Positions 22,423 to 34,080 of a DNA stretch of 64,000 bases are shown piece by piece. The DNA is taken from NCBI GenBank assembly GCA_036346395.1, contig CM070606.1, positions 17,842,915-17,906,914 of the forward strand. Reading direction: 5' to 3'. Below the pieces are notes generated by a model. That model did no database searches. It was given only the letters and a program-made list of their open reading frames with translations, and was not told where the DNA came from. The position numbers were made by a program, and so were the translations under genes. Origin of the DNA: Hsuehochloa calcarea (Eukaryota > Streptophyta > Magnoliopsida > Poales > Poaceae). Within the stretch, counting starts at the first letter, position 1. The number at the start of each line of letters is the position of its first letter.

Positions 22423-25323
22423 TGCCGGGACCCAAAATTACGATTCGGGACCCTCGTGTTTAATGCACTAGCCGGGATCACGCTAGTGCACAGTGTTAAC
22501 AAAGATGGAAATCGATCCATACAAGCGAATAGTAACATAAGCGAATAACTTTGATTAATAAATAATGGTTTTGACCTTAAGGTCGAGTTACAATTCTTGA
22601 GCCACGCGAGAACTAGAGAGAAAATAAGCGGCGGTGAAGCGAAAAGGTAGTGGCACCCCATCGATTCACCACGGGCAGCGGTGGGATCAAGACCTCACGA
22701 TTAAGCACCTTGATGTACTCGTCCTCGAATCTTTGGTGAAGACTCCTCCTCTGCTTGATTCGTCAAAACAAGCGTGAGTACACCGTACTACATAAGCCAC
22801 ACCACGAGAGATGCAAAATGTATATATGCGGGCTTTTTACAAGGAAAGGCATTTTGTGGCTCTTTTGCATAAATGCAACCTTTGCAATTTAATACAATTT
22901 CATAGATTGAAAGCAGGTAAAACCAATAGACAATAATAATCTTAACAAGTTATTTCACAAAGACACACCTGACCCTAACAGGTTATTCACATAGCTAGAT
23001 GATTTAATCACATAGCTCCCTTCCCTACAGTTTATGAAAACATCTACCCTAGTGTGAAATTCGAGCATGTCCATAGCAGGGGCAGCGGCTATTGAATAGA
23101 TTAAGTTACACTCTGCGAGAGGTTTGTACACTTTACCCACAAGATACACTTAGTGTAGCTAACACTAAGCATAACAAAGCAATTGGATACCTTATCTTAC
23201 TATGCTAGGCCCGTCTTAAAGCAGGCATGTGGTAAATGCGAGGCTTCGGTTCAATGGCGCACATGGTGAGGTCCTTAATTGACCAAGGCAAGACTTCCAC
23301 TAACCAAACCACATAGACACCGCAGTTAATATTATTCACACAGTCCACACGGTCCACCCTTTCACAGTATCCACCTTGCCTCGGTCAAATCCTTTTACCA
23401 CCACGGTTGATTTAAGTGCAACATATGCCACAAAGACACATAGTACACACAGTTTGTTCACAGTCTCATATTCACTTAGTCAATTTATAAGCTGCGGTAT
23501 ACATGACAAGTGATTAGGTGGCATGGCTAAGCAATCTAATCGCATCTAACCAACCCGTTGGTGCTACCATATTACCAACTAAATACCAACTAAGGTGACA
23601 AGGAATCGGGACATAGCAATTAACAAGGATGGCATAACAATGTAGGATTAACTCTCATGCCCAAAAGCTTTTAAATAAATACTTAAAATTAAGATCGATA
23701 ATTTGAATTAAAATACTTTTATAATCTTGGGAAGCAAAATGGTCAAGGTATAGCTTGCCTTGGAATAGAGTTCAAGTGCTGGTCTTGGTCTTGGAAAGCT
23801 CCTTCTTCCTCAAACCTTCGGAAGTATCGTAAAGTCTACATATGAAGCAAACAACAAGAAAATAAATAACAGAAGTAAATAACTCTGATAAAAATAATTA
23901 AAAATCTCAATAAATAGATCTTGATTTTATACAAATTTAGAAATTTGAATGGATGGATTTGGAGTTAGGATGCAAAAGTTATGAGGTTTCAAAGTTTGAA
24001 ACAAAGAAAAACCTAAAAATAGGATTTATTGGAATTACGAATTATTTTCAATAGAAAAATCGGATTATTGCGCAAGCATGGCGTCGTGAAGGATTTTCGG
24101 AAATTAAAAGAATTAAAGAATTAAGCGACATGTGGGCCCACATGTCGGTGACCAACTCACGGTGGACTAAGTCCACAGAGCCTCTGAGTTGAGCCGGTCT
24201 TTGGCGTGCGCGCACCCGTGCGCGTGGCGTGACCGCAGCGCCTACGTGGGCGCCACGCATGCGCCTGAGGCGAAGCGGTGAGTGGAGGTGGCGTGGGCGG
24301 CGGCGGCGCGCCGCGGGAACAAGGGTTCGTGACAGCGACTCCGGTGAAGGTGGGTGGTACCGGCGGGTAGGCGCCGATCACGAACCTAGGGTGTGCTCCC
24401 GGTGCTCGGGGCAGCGGCGGCGGCGTGGCGAGGCTTTGGCGGAGGAGGTGGTGCGGGCTCGGCGGCGGCGTTAGAGGCTCCTCCGTGGCGAGTGAGCACC
24501 GGCCAGCGGCGTCACGAGAATCAGCGGTGGTGGTGGCGGCAGCGAGGGCAGCGGGCGGCGCAATCGAAGCTCAAGCCCTCGGTGTCGGCGAAATTCGCGA
24601 TTCGGCGAGCGCGGCGAGAGAGAGTGGGTGGCGGCCGGGATGGGTGGCGGCGCCGGGGCTCTCCTTTATAGGGCGGGGAGGTCCGGCGGCGTGGCGGCGT
24701 GGAAGTCGTGGCGGCGGTTGCGGCAGGCGCCGCGTCTTGCGAGAGAGGGAAAGGCGTGGAGGTCGTGCGGAGGGCGCGAGTCTCGCGCGCGCGTCCGGAG
24801 AGCAGGGAGGTTGGGCGCGGTAGCGGCTTCAGCGTTGACCGTCAATAAGCGGTTCTTGGCCCAGCGTCCTGTCAGAGAAAGAAAGCGGCGAGGCGAAGCG
24901 GTGGGGTCGGCAGGCGATGAGCGAGAGGCGAGGCGCGCGCAGCGTGGCGAATCGCCGTCGATCCGTCGGACGGCTACGGAGAGATGGGCGGATGGCGATG
25001 TTAGGCGGAGAGATTGACCCACTATTGGAAATTTAAATTAGTTTTCGTTTTTAGAAAATAGCGAGAAATTCAAATAAGCAATGGAAAATAGCAAATGATC
25101 TTGGAAAAATTCTAGAAAATTACATAAAATATAACCAAGCATATGGAATCTAAATAAAATAATTTTGGCAATTGTTAATGTTGGGATTAAGCTCATTAAA
25201 TCGGTTTATCCTTAAAGTCCATATTAAGCTTTTTAAATTAAAATTCAAATAAATCCAAATGGTGAATTCTCTTAATACCATTGTTTAAAAGATTTTTAAA
25301 GCTACGAAAATTGGGATGTTACA
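22423..25323 (-). repeat. Gyp1 LTR A (3' LTR of Gyp1a)
   Basis: Plus-strand edges TGCCGGGACC and GGGATGTTACA; 2.9 kb, direct repeat of 30920-33830. It contains a GC-rich segment (24180-25010) just downstream of a minus-strand TATA box (24663-24671), and an AGTAC/GTACT stem-loop at 22777-22789. The frames in the GC-rich block are compositional and are not called as genes. Confidence 0.93.
24663..24671 (-). promoter_or_regulatory. TATA box of Gyp1 LTR A
   Basis: Minus strand CTATAAAGG, set in GC-rich sequence; identical at 33165-33173. Confidence 0.75.
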
Positions 25324-25341
25324 AACCTTCCCCCTTAATGG
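25324..25341 (-). other. Polypurine tract of Gyp1a
   Basis: Minus strand CCATTAAGGGGGAAGGTT, abutting the LTR start. Confidence 0.85.
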
Positions 25342-25369
25342 AATCTCGACCAGAGATTGGGCTAGCTAG

Positions 25370-25570
25370 AAAAGGCTAGGAACTCGGCTTTCAACTCTTC
25401 TTCACGTTCCCGTTGCTTCTCCTTACAGTGGTTACTCCTTTGGACTTTGCGAAAGCGAGCGGTCTTGCTTACAGTGCGGCGTTCTGCGACATCCATAATC
25501 TTGACATTTGCTCTTTGTAGGTGAGGTCTTCTTTTAGTTCAATCGAATCAGCGGTGCTTGTTCTTACGGC
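25370..25570 (-). pseudogene. pol: Gyp1a chromodomain
   Basis: C-terminal chromodomain of the integrase, thought to steer integration to chromatin with particular histone marks. Minus-strand translation in shifting frames gives residues resembling the better copy at 33890-34080: an ELKEDLTY segment, a DVAERRT segment and a final WEREEELKAEF-like segment. Two or more frame breaks are present. Confidence 0.7.
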
Positions 25571-26620
25571 ACACGAAGACACTTCTTGGTGTGAGGCGTG
25601 AAAGACATCGTGTACTCCGCTAGCGATTGTGGCGGCTCAAGCGATAAGCCACTTCTCCACGGCGTTCCAAAATCTTGAGCGGACCAACATCAGAGGCAAG
25701 TTTCCCTTTGGCGTGGAACCTTTTCACACCTCACGAGGCGTAACTCGAAGATACACAAAATCTTACGATTCAAAGCGAGATCACGGCGGCGGTTGTCGGC
25801 ATAACTCTTACGCCTCGGTGAGCTATCTTTAATCTCTCTCGATCATTGACACTTGCTCTTACGCTTCTTGAATAATATCGGACCAAAAGGCATGCGTTCG
25901 GTTTCGACCAGTTCAGCGGGGTTCTCTGAGCACGACCATACAAGGCTTCAAATGGTGACATTTGTAGGCGGCGATGATGCTTGTTGTGCGAGAATTACGC
26001 ATATGGTAAACTCTTATCCCAGCGGCATTTGCTAGCGCGAGGCTCTCAACATATCCTCAATATCGATTAACCCTTCGATCTGTCCATCATGCAGGGATGA
26101 TCGCGATCTTGAAATTCGGTGAGTCCCTAAGGCTTCATGTAAACTCTGCCAAAATCGGGAGGTGGCGAGATCCTCGATCGGACACAATCTTCTTAGGCAC
26201 ACCATGCAAAATGGCGATCTTGACATATGCAGCTCGCGAGACGATCTCTGAGTAAGTGGTTTTATTTGGTAAGAAATGGGCAACTTTAGTCAGACGATCC
26301 ACTATTACCCAAATCGAATCGTAACTGATTGAGTCTTGGGTAACCCGATAATGAAATCCATTCGATTTCTTCCACTTCCATTCGGAATCTTCAAAGGTTA
26401 CCATGAGACCTGGCCTCGATGCTCTGCTTTAACTTTTGACACCGTCGCACAAGGCAGCGAACTCTGCGACTTCGTTTGATTGGTACAAAACTTATTCTTA
26501 ACATCTGGTACATCTTAGTACTACGGGGTGAATCAGTATTTTGAGTCATGGGCCTCCTTCAAAATTAGTTGTCTCAATCCATCAATATCTGGGGCGCATA
26601 TCGTCCATTGATCCTGATAT
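25571..26620 (-). pseudogene. pol: Gyp1a integrase
   Basis: Inserts element cDNA. Minus-strand frame 26404-26135 carries VTQDSISYDSIWVIVDRLTK (catalytic Asp in IVDR), VAHFLPNKTTYSE and a degraded second-Asp segment near IVSDRGSR. Frame 25961-25770 has MSPFEALYGRAQRTPLNWS, a conserved segment after the catalytic core. The C-terminal GVKRFHAKGK-like region near 25700 is in pieces. The zinc finger lies near 26420-26480. The same region is in Gyp1b at 34079-35150. Confidence 0.82.
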
Positions 26621-26829
26621 GTCTTGATCATCTCTTGTGAAGTCCTTGAACTTCCTTACATCATCTTCTCCTTGATGTCGGAGAACTACGAGTCCTTGGT
26701 GAGCTTCCGAATCTGCTTCTCCAAAGTAGATTGCACTTCAGTTGCCACGAATCCTTTAGATACTACTTCTAGCCCGACGGAATTCCTCTTGAAGTTACGA
26801 ACAAAGCTCTTTCACTTCAAGGCATTACG

Positions 26830-27160
26830 GTGGCTCTTACGGCTCAAAGCGTGCTGCAGCGACATTGGCTTTACCGGGATGGTAATGGATTCCAAGGTTA
26901 TAATCCTTTATCAATTCTAGCCATCTTCTACGCCTCATATTGGATCCATTGGTGAAAATATATTTCAAGCTCTTATGATCTGTATATACCTCGCGTGATT
27001 CTGGAGTGAGGTAATGGCGCCAAATCTTTAAGGCATGCACTCTGCGGCTAACTCCATATCATGGGTGGGATAGTTCTCTTCATGCGGCCTTAAGCGCCTT
27101 GGCGCATAGCGGCGGCTCTTCCTTCTTGCATCGGGACACATCCTAATCCTTGGCGCGAAG
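26830..27160 (-). pseudogene. pol: Gyp1a RNase H
   Basis: Minus-strand frame 27040-26837: LKIWRHYLTPESREVYTDHK (catalytic Asp in YTDH), SLKYIFTNGSNMRRRRWLEL and IKDYNLGIHYHPGKANVAA. These are standard gypsy RNase H segments. The frame ends where the expected Asp-Ala-Leu-Ser segment is lost to a frame change. Confidence 0.88.
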
Positions 27161-28110
27161 CATCGCAATGAATATCAAAATCCTTGCGAATATCGGCAAA
27201 ATCGATCTTGAAATGAAGTCAAACATTTCTTCAATCTTTGAAAACTTTCTTCTGGTGGGGTCGGGTAAACTTTTCTCTTTCTTCAACAATTGCGTAAGAG
27301 GTTTAGCAATTGATGAGAATCCTTCAATGAAGCGACGATAGTATCCGCCAATCCCAGAAACTACGAATCGAGTGGCCGTCTTGAAACATTCCCATTGTAA
27401 TCTTGCTTTAACCTTCTTTGGGGTCAGCGGCTACTCCTGCATTTGTCATCACATGACCAAGAAAATCCACTTCCTTTTCCGAAATCACACTTGCTAAACT
27501 TAGCATACAAGCGATGTTCTCTAAGCTTCTCTAGAATTAATCTCAAATGTTAGGCATGTTGTTCTTGACTTTGAGTAGACCAAAATATCATCGATGAATA
27601 CAACTACAAACTTGTCGGATACTCCATGAATACCTTATTCATCATGTTCATGAAATAGCGGGGCATTGGTGGACCAAAGGACATGACTAGGAACTCATAA
27701 TGTCCGTGCAGCGTTGAAAGCGGTCTTAGGTATATCCTTGGGACGAGATCTTCAGCGATGGTAACTTTGATCGCGGTCGATCTTGAGAACACTCGGCTCC
27801 TTTCATTTGATCAAATAGATCATCTATCAGGGCAATGGATACTTATTCTTAATAGTGACTTCATTGAGAGGCCGGTGAGTCGATGCACATTCTCATGCTT
27901 CCATCCTTCTTTTGGTGAACAAAGCTGGCGCTCCCCAAGGCGGCGAACTAGGCCTCACAAAGCCTTTCTCCAAAAGTTCTTCTACTTGCTTCTTCATTTC
28001 TACTAGCTCATCGGTGGCATCCGATAAGGTCTCTTGAGTGGTCTTGTCCACGGCACTAGATCAATGACAAACTCGATGTCACGATCGGTGGCATTCTGGT
28101 AACTCTTCGG
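27161..28110 (-). pseudogene. pol: Gyp1a reverse transcriptase
   Basis: Gypsy RT, copying element RNA. It is highly fragmented. Visible pieces are YEFLVMSFGP near 27690, the region encoding the FIDD active site near 27585-27605 (frame-split), and upstream primer-grip and Asp-containing segments near 27800-27840. The parallel copy at 35830-36640 is clearer (MRMCIDYRPLNEVTIKNKYP). Several indels coincide with CAG or CTG sites. Confidence 0.78.
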
Positions 28111-28690
28111 AAACACATCTGGATACTCTTTGTGGTGGCACATCTTCCAGCGAGGCGGTCTTGGGCTATTGACTAGCGGATGTCCATTACGTCTTGAGGT
28201 AGATAGAAACTCCACTTTGTTTCCTTTGGTATCCTCGATTATAGCGGCTCTTGACCACAATCTATACGGCTTTGTGCTTAGTTAACCAATCCATGCCAAG
28301 GATGACATCTATGGTTTGGGTGTCTAGAATAACGGGTTAGCTAGAAACTCAACTCGGCTATGAGTAACAGCCCTAAACAACCCATATTAGAACTTAACTC
28401 TGCTCGGTGGTGGACGGCCAGTCGCTTAAGGTGCATAACTTCCAATTTATTCTTGGTTGCAAAACTCGAGAAACAAGCGAATCGAGCTCGAATCAAGCAG
28501 GCAGGCGGTCTTGAATTTACTAGGAACTTACCGAGTACAACCACGGTGCTTCTGGGCTCCTTCAAAGTGGCGTGATTAACACGACCTCGACCCTTGTTGG
28601 CGCTCCTCTGGTTGGTTGGTTCCTGAGAAACTCCTTGGTTGTTACTGCTGGGGTCTTGGCGGTGTTGCTCCAAGGTTGAAGCGACTGGAG
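28111..28690 (-). pseudogene. pol: Gyp1a protease
   Basis: Retropepsin region between RT and the zinc knuckle. Minus-strand pieces match the Gyp1b copy: residues of the ILGMDWL segment near 28280-28300 and the Phe-Ala-Thr-Lys-Asn-Lys-Leu stretch near 28440-28460. The active-site triplet expected near 28470-28490 is disrupted here but intact in the Gyp1b copy near 44590. Confidence 0.75.
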
Positions 28691-30700
28691 TGATAGTTCC
28701 TTTGAGGACCTTTGGTTAGCGAAATGCCACTGGTGCGGCAATGGTAACACACTCTTGGTTCATTCGGCGATTGTTGTTTCTGAGGGTGGGGTTGGTGGTG
28801 TAGGGTTCGAGAATCTTGAACAAAGGGCGAGTCTTGAAGGCGGTGCGGGTGTTACGAAAGAACTACTGTGGCGGAAGCGATTAAGCTATTTGTGGCACTA
28901 TCCTTGCCCTCTCTTTGTTGTGGTGGTGGCTTCCTCTTTGAATCATCCTACGCTTGCGGTAATCCTCCGACTCCTTGCGTTTGTCCTCCATAACCAACGC
29001 CTTGTTAATCGACTCTGGAAATGCAGGAAGGTGTGGGCAAGCAGTTGACTTGTAGTCTGAGTTGAGACCCTTCAAGAATCGACTCTGGCGAGACACATCG
29101 ATGGCGGCGTCTTACGGAGCATAGCGAGCTAGGCGAAAACTTGTTGGTAGTCGATCAGCGACATACCCCCTTGAGGCGCGGAACTCGTCCTTCTTGGATC
29201 CATAATGCCTTGGTACATGATCTTGGCGAAAAGCTGCGGAGAACTCTTCCCGGTGATACTGCGGTGCTCCATGCGGCTGCGAGAAGTTTTCCACCACTCG
29301 CGACTATGCCCTCCATCGATGGGTGGCATACAAAACCTTCTCATGATCATTGCATTGGGTGATCAGCGGCTTCCTCTCAATCACGCGAAGCCAATCGCCG
29401 ACTTCTCTTGGCGAGACATGTCAGGAGAAAGTTGGTGGGCGGGTCCTCATGAATTGACCAATTTGGATGGTCCACGATGACTATGAGCAAGCGGGGCTCC
29501 TCCACGATGATGGTTGTGGTTGTTGTTGTTGTTCATGGCTGCATCACGGTTCATCATGGTGTACATCATCTGCGTCTGTCTTTGCCATGAAGGCTCCAAA
29601 GTTACGTAAGTCAATAGGAGGTGCTTGGGGTGGTCTTGCTCCGTAGTGGTTTGCTCATTGCCTTGATCCTTGGGCTCTGGCTCCACTTGCGTGGTATGGC
29701 GATCTGAACCATCTGGTGAGGTTCCATGGGTTAGATAAGGTAGAGAGCACAAGGTGAGTTAAGAACTAGATGGGGATAGATTAAACCCAACAAACACAGA
29801 CTCAAGAAACTTGAGCGAAATAATCTTCATTAATAATTTAATAGCATGGGTGCAACAAATGCCTAAGGGCCTTTGCGGCTCATACTTACACGGAAAAAAG
29901 CGAACCTAAGCACACAAGCTACAGCCTAAAGGCGACTACGAAAAGAAGCGGCTAAGCGACTAAGCTGGACTTAGGCGAACTACTCGAGAAAGCCTCAAAA
30001 TCCACGGCGGCGCTCACTGGTGTAGACTACGAAGTTAGGTGGCATCGTCGTGGCCGATTCGATGCCGGGGTGGTGCGGTAGGAGCATGCGTGCTAGGTGC
30101 AGTCTGGTGGCTCCTCATTTGTGCAACCTCTCTGGATCCTCTAGAATCTCCTCTGGGTCTTCCTCGGCTTCTTGGCTCTTAGGATCTTCCTTTTGATCAT
30201 CTTGAGCTCATCTTGCCGTAGAGAGCTTGCTCTAATCGGCGATCCTTTCTCGGCTTCCTCCCGGGCTGATAGGCGCACCTCGGCTCGGTGGCGGCCATCT
30301 CCGACTCCTCTGGCGGTGTGAGCCGTGCAAGATGCACCTTGTGGCATGGCCTTCTCCGTTTGTAGGCGGAAGCGCGCGAATGTCTCCCACAAGCAACTAC
30401 GGGATGATAGCGGAAAGCGGTGTGTGGCGGTTCTTGGCGTAAATGTGGCGGACTCGGGCATGGCGGTCGTGGCGACTCTGGATTCCTTGTGTGAAGGTGA
30501 TCCTCTGGTGAGATGTACAAAAGTGGTTGCCTCTAGTGTTCCTCTGGCATAGATTGTCGGTGGCGGACTATACCACGATCCGTCAGTTGACCATGTACTC
30601 CTTTGCCACGGTACATCAGGCGATCGAAGCCTCAAGTATGCGCAGCGGCTTCCCGCGCTCTGCGGCAAGTCCTCCGTTGCTATCTCAGAAGTGCAGAAGG
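28691..30700 (-). pseudogene. gag: Gyp1a gag with zinc knuckle
   Basis: Capsid/nucleocapsid. A zinc-knuckle region lies near 28690-28755, though its Cys codons are frame-broken. The retrotrans_gag domain is spread over 29096-28881 (RQSRFLKGLN, INKALVMEDKRKESEDYRKR), 29297-29112 (AFRQDHVPRHYGSKKDEF) and 29752-29447 (a His/Asn-rich stretch). The 30141-30668 region is Arg-rich and probably the frame-shifted N-terminus. No complete frame is present. The best parallel is Gyp1b at 44838-45631. Confidence 0.75.
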
Positions 30701-30900
30701 TAAGGCATCATCAAGCGGAGGCGGAGGTAAGAACCATGTTAAAACAGCGGGGAGAGTAAAGAAGTTATAGCAATAGATGAGTTAAGAGAGATATAAGAGG
30801 AGTTAAGCAATTCATTTAGTCTTGCAAGTTAATTTTCTTTTAGAAAATAATTTGAACACTCGAACGGCCAATCTAACTAAGGTCTAGACCTACAGTCAGT
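30701..30900 (-). other. Gyp1a 5' leader
   Basis: Short untranslated leader between gag and the primer-binding site; no frame or element seen. Confidence 0.6.
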
Positions 30901-30915
30901 ATGGCTCTGATACCA
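30901..30915 (-). other. Primer-binding site of Gyp1a
   Basis: Minus strand TGGTATCAGAGCCAT, four bases from the LTR edge; exact complement type for initiator tRNA-Met. Confidence 0.92.
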
Positions 30916-30919
30916 CTTT

Positions 30920-33830
30920 TGTCGGGACCCAAAATTACGATTCAGGACCCTCTGTGTTTAATGCACTAGCCCAGGATCACGCTAGTGCACACAGTGTTAA
31001 CAAAGATGGAAATCGATCCATACAAGCGAATAGTAACATAAACGAATAACTTTGATTAATAAATAATGGTTTTGACCTTAAGGTCGAGTTACAATTCTTG
31101 AGCCAGCGAGAACTGATGAGAAAATAAGCAGCGTGAAGCGAAAAGGTAGTGGCACCCCATCGATTCACCACGAACAGCCGTGGGATCAAGACCTCACGAT
31201 TAAGCACCTTGATGTACTCGTCCTCGAATCTTTGGTGAAGACTCCTCCTCTGCTTGATTCGTCAAAACAAGCGTGAGTACACACCGTACTATAAGCCACA
31301 CCAGAGATGCAAAATGTATATATGCGGGCTTTTTACAAGGAAAGGCATTTTGTGGCTCTTTTGCATAAATGCAACCTTTGCAATTTAATACAATTTCATA
31401 GATTGAAAGCAGGTAAAACCAATAGACAATAATAATCTTAACAAGTTATTTCACAAAGACACACCTGACCTAACGAGTTATTCACATAGCTAGATGATTT
31501 AATCACATAGCTCCCTTCCCTACAGTTTATGAAAACATCTACCCCTAGTGTGAAATTCCGAGCATGTCCATAGCAGGGGCGGCTATTCGAATAGATTAAG
31601 TTACACTCTGCGAGAGGTTTGTACACTTTACCCACAAGATACACTTAGTGTAGCTAACACTAAGCATAACAAAGCAATTGGATACCTTATCTTACTATGC
31701 TAGGCCGTCTTAAAGCAGGCATGTGGTAAATGCAGAAGCTCGAGTTCAATGGCGCACATGGTGAGGTCCTTAATTGACCAAGGCAAGACTTCCAGCTAAC
31801 CAAACCACATAGACACACAGTTAATATTATTCACACAGTCCACACGGTCCACCCTTTCACACAGTATCCACCTTGCCTCGGTCAAATCCTTTTACCACCT
31901 GGTTGATTTAAGTGCAACATATGCCACAAAGACACATAGTACACCGGTTTGTTCACGAGTCTCATATTCACTTAGTCAATTTATAAGCTGCGGTATACAT
32001 GACAAGTGATTAGTGGCATGGCTAAGCAATCTAATCGCATCTAACCAACCCACGTTGGTGCTACCATATTACCAACTAAATACCAACTAAGGTGACAAGG
32101 AATCGAGGACATAGCAATTAACAAGGATGGCATAACAATGTAGGATTAACTCATGCACCCAAAAGCTTTTAAATAAATACTTAAAATTAAGATCGATAAT
32201 TTGAATTAAAATACTTTTATAATCTTGGGAAGCAAAATGGTCAAGGGTATAGCTTGCCTTGGAATAGGTTCAAGTGCTGGTCTTGGTCTTGGAAAGCTCC
32301 TTCTTCCTCAAACCTTCGAAGTATCGTCGAAGTCTACTGTGAAGCAAACAACAAGAAAAATAAATAACAGAAGTAAATAACTCTGATAAAAATAATTAAA
32401 ATCTCAATAAATAGATCTTGATTTTATACAAATTTAGAAATTTGAATGGATGGATTTGGAGTTAGGATGCAAAAGTTATAAGGTTTCAAAGTTTGAATCA
32501 AAGAAAACCCTAAAAATAGGATTTATTGGAATTCGAATTATTTTCAATAGAAAAATCGGATTATTGCGCAAGCATGGCGTCGTGAAGGATTTTCCGAATT
32601 AAAATAATTAAAGAATTAAGCGACATGTGGGACCCACATGTCGGTGACCCTCCACGGTGGACTAAGTCCGCGAGCCCCTGAGTTGACTAGGGATTTGGCG
32701 TGGCGCACCGTCTGCGTGGCGACCGACGCGCGCCACGTGGATGATGACGCGCGCGGCAGGCGAAGCGGTGGTGGAGGTGACGTGGGCGGCGAGGCGGCGG
32801 CGCCGACGAGAACGAGGGTTCGTGCGCAGCAGCTCCGGTGAAGGTGGGTGGTACCGGCGGGTAGGAGCCGGTAGCGAACCTCTCGGTGTGCTCCCGGTGC
32901 TCGGGGCGGCGGCGGCGGGCGCGAGCTTTGGCGGAGGAGGTGGTGCGGGCTCGGCGGCGGCGGCGTTAGAGGCTCCTCCGTGGCGAGGTGAGCACCGGCC
33001 AGCGGCGTCACGGCGAATCAGCGGTGGCGGTGGCGACAGCGAGGGCGGCGGAGGCGGCGCAATCAGCTCAAGCCCTCGGTGTCGGCGTTGGATCTGCGAT
33101 CCGCGAGCACGAGGCGAGAGAGAGAGTGGGTGGCGGCCGGGATGGGTGGCGGCGCCCGGGCTCTCCTTTATAGGGCGGGGAGGTCGAGCGGCGTGGCGGC
33201 GTGGAAGTCGTGGCGGCGGTTGCGGCAGGCGCCGCGGAGAAAGAGAGGACAAAGGCGTGGTTCGTGGCGGCGGAGGCGCGAGTCGTCGCGCGTCGCGGAG
33301 GAGCAGGGAGGTTAGGCGCCGCGTGCGCTTCGGCGTTGACCGTCAATAAGCGATTCTTGTAGCAGCGTCCATGAGAAAAAGCGGCGAGGGCGAAGCGGTG
33401 GGGTCAGCAGGCGATGAGCGGGAGGCGCGCAGCGCGCAGCGTGGCGAATCGCCGTCGATCCCGTCGGACGACTCTACGGAGAGATGGGCGGATAAGCGAT
33501 GTTAGGCGGAGAGATTCGGCCCAACGACTGTTTGGAAATTTAATTTAGTTTTTCCTTTTTAGAAAATAGCAGAAATTCAAATAAGCAATGGAAAATAGCA
33601 AATGATCTTGGAAAAATTCTAGAAAATTCTATAAAATATAACCAAGCATATGGAATCTAAATAAAATAATTTTGGCAATTGTTAATGTTGGGATTAAGCA
33701 CATTAAATCGGTTTGTCCTTAAAGTCCATATTAAGCTTTTTAAATTAATATTCAAATAAATCCAAATGGTGAATTTTCTTACTACCATTATTTAAAAGAT
33801 TTTTAAAGCTCTGAAAATTGGGATGTTACA
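30920..33830 (-). repeat. Gyp1 LTR B (shared by both internal domains)
   Basis: Plus-strand edges TGTCGGGACC and GGGATGTTACA; 2.9 kb, matching LTR A. To its left is a primer-binding site, so it acts as 5' LTR of Gyp1a. To its right is a polypurine tract, so it is also the 3' LTR of Gyp1b. GC-rich block at 32680-33510, TATA box at 33165-33173, stem-loop at 31276-31290. Confidence 0.93.
33165..33173 (-). promoter_or_regulatory. TATA box of Gyp1 LTR B
   Basis: Minus strand CTATAAAGG, about 660 bases from the LTR start; it would drive the genomic RNA of Gyp1a. Confidence 0.75.
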
Positions 33831-33848
33831 AACCTTCCCCCCTTAAAG
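33831..33848 (-). other. Polypurine tract of Gyp1b
   Basis: Minus strand CTTTAAGGGGGGAAGGTT, abutting LTR B. Confidence 0.85.
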
Positions 33849-33889
33849 GAATCTCGACCCCGAGATTCAGGCTAGCTAGAGAAAAGGCT

Positions 33890-34080
33890 AGGGAACTCGG
33901 CTTTCAATTCTTCTTCACGCTCCCACGTTGCTTCACCTTACAGTGGTTACTCCTTTGGACTTTGAAAGCGAGCGGTCTTGCTTACAGTGCGGCGTTCTGC
34001 GACATCCATAATTTTGACCATTTGCTCCTTGTAGGTGAGGTCTTCTTTTAGTTCAATTGAATCCAGCGGTGCTTGTTCTT
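33890..34080 (-). pseudogene. pol: Gyp1b chromodomain
   Basis: Minus-strand translation gives PLDSIELKEDLTYKEQMVKI, then MDVAERRT and KTARF, then after one or two frame changes GEATWEREEELKAEFP. This matches the chromodomain of Tekay-type chromoviruses in order and spacing, with the tryptophan of the methyl-lysine cage region visible in ATWERE. It is thought to direct insertion to modified chromatin. Confidence 0.82.

Larger units (their letters stand above)
22423..33830 (-). mobile_element. Gyp1a: chromodomain Ty3/gypsy retrotransposon (Tekay/Del-like)
   Basis: An 11.4-kb element with 2.9-kb LTRs, a tRNA-Met primer-binding site (30901-30915), gag, protease, RT, RNase H, integrase and a chromodomain, then a polypurine tract, all on the minus strand. 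Gypsy order (RT before integrase) and a C-terminal chromodomain identify a chromovirus; LTR size and residues near the C-terminus fit Tekay/Del. It shares its 5' LTR (30920-33830) with a second internal domain to the right, so it is part of an LTR-internal-LTR-internal array. Confidence 0.9.

Noticed and set aside
24229..25017. Several overlapping Arg/Gly/Ala-rich open frames, repeated at 32638-33349
   Set aside because: They lie in the GC-rich part of the Gyp1 LTRs, where stop codons are rare by composition on every frame. No domain is recognisable and the frames differ between the two LTR copies.
30901..30915. Possible tRNA gene fragments at TGGTATCAGAGC-type sequences (also 3086, 21042, 57677, 63208)
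   Set aside because: Each is only about 15 bases and abuts an LTR; these are primer-binding sites complementary to tRNA-Met, not tRNA genes.
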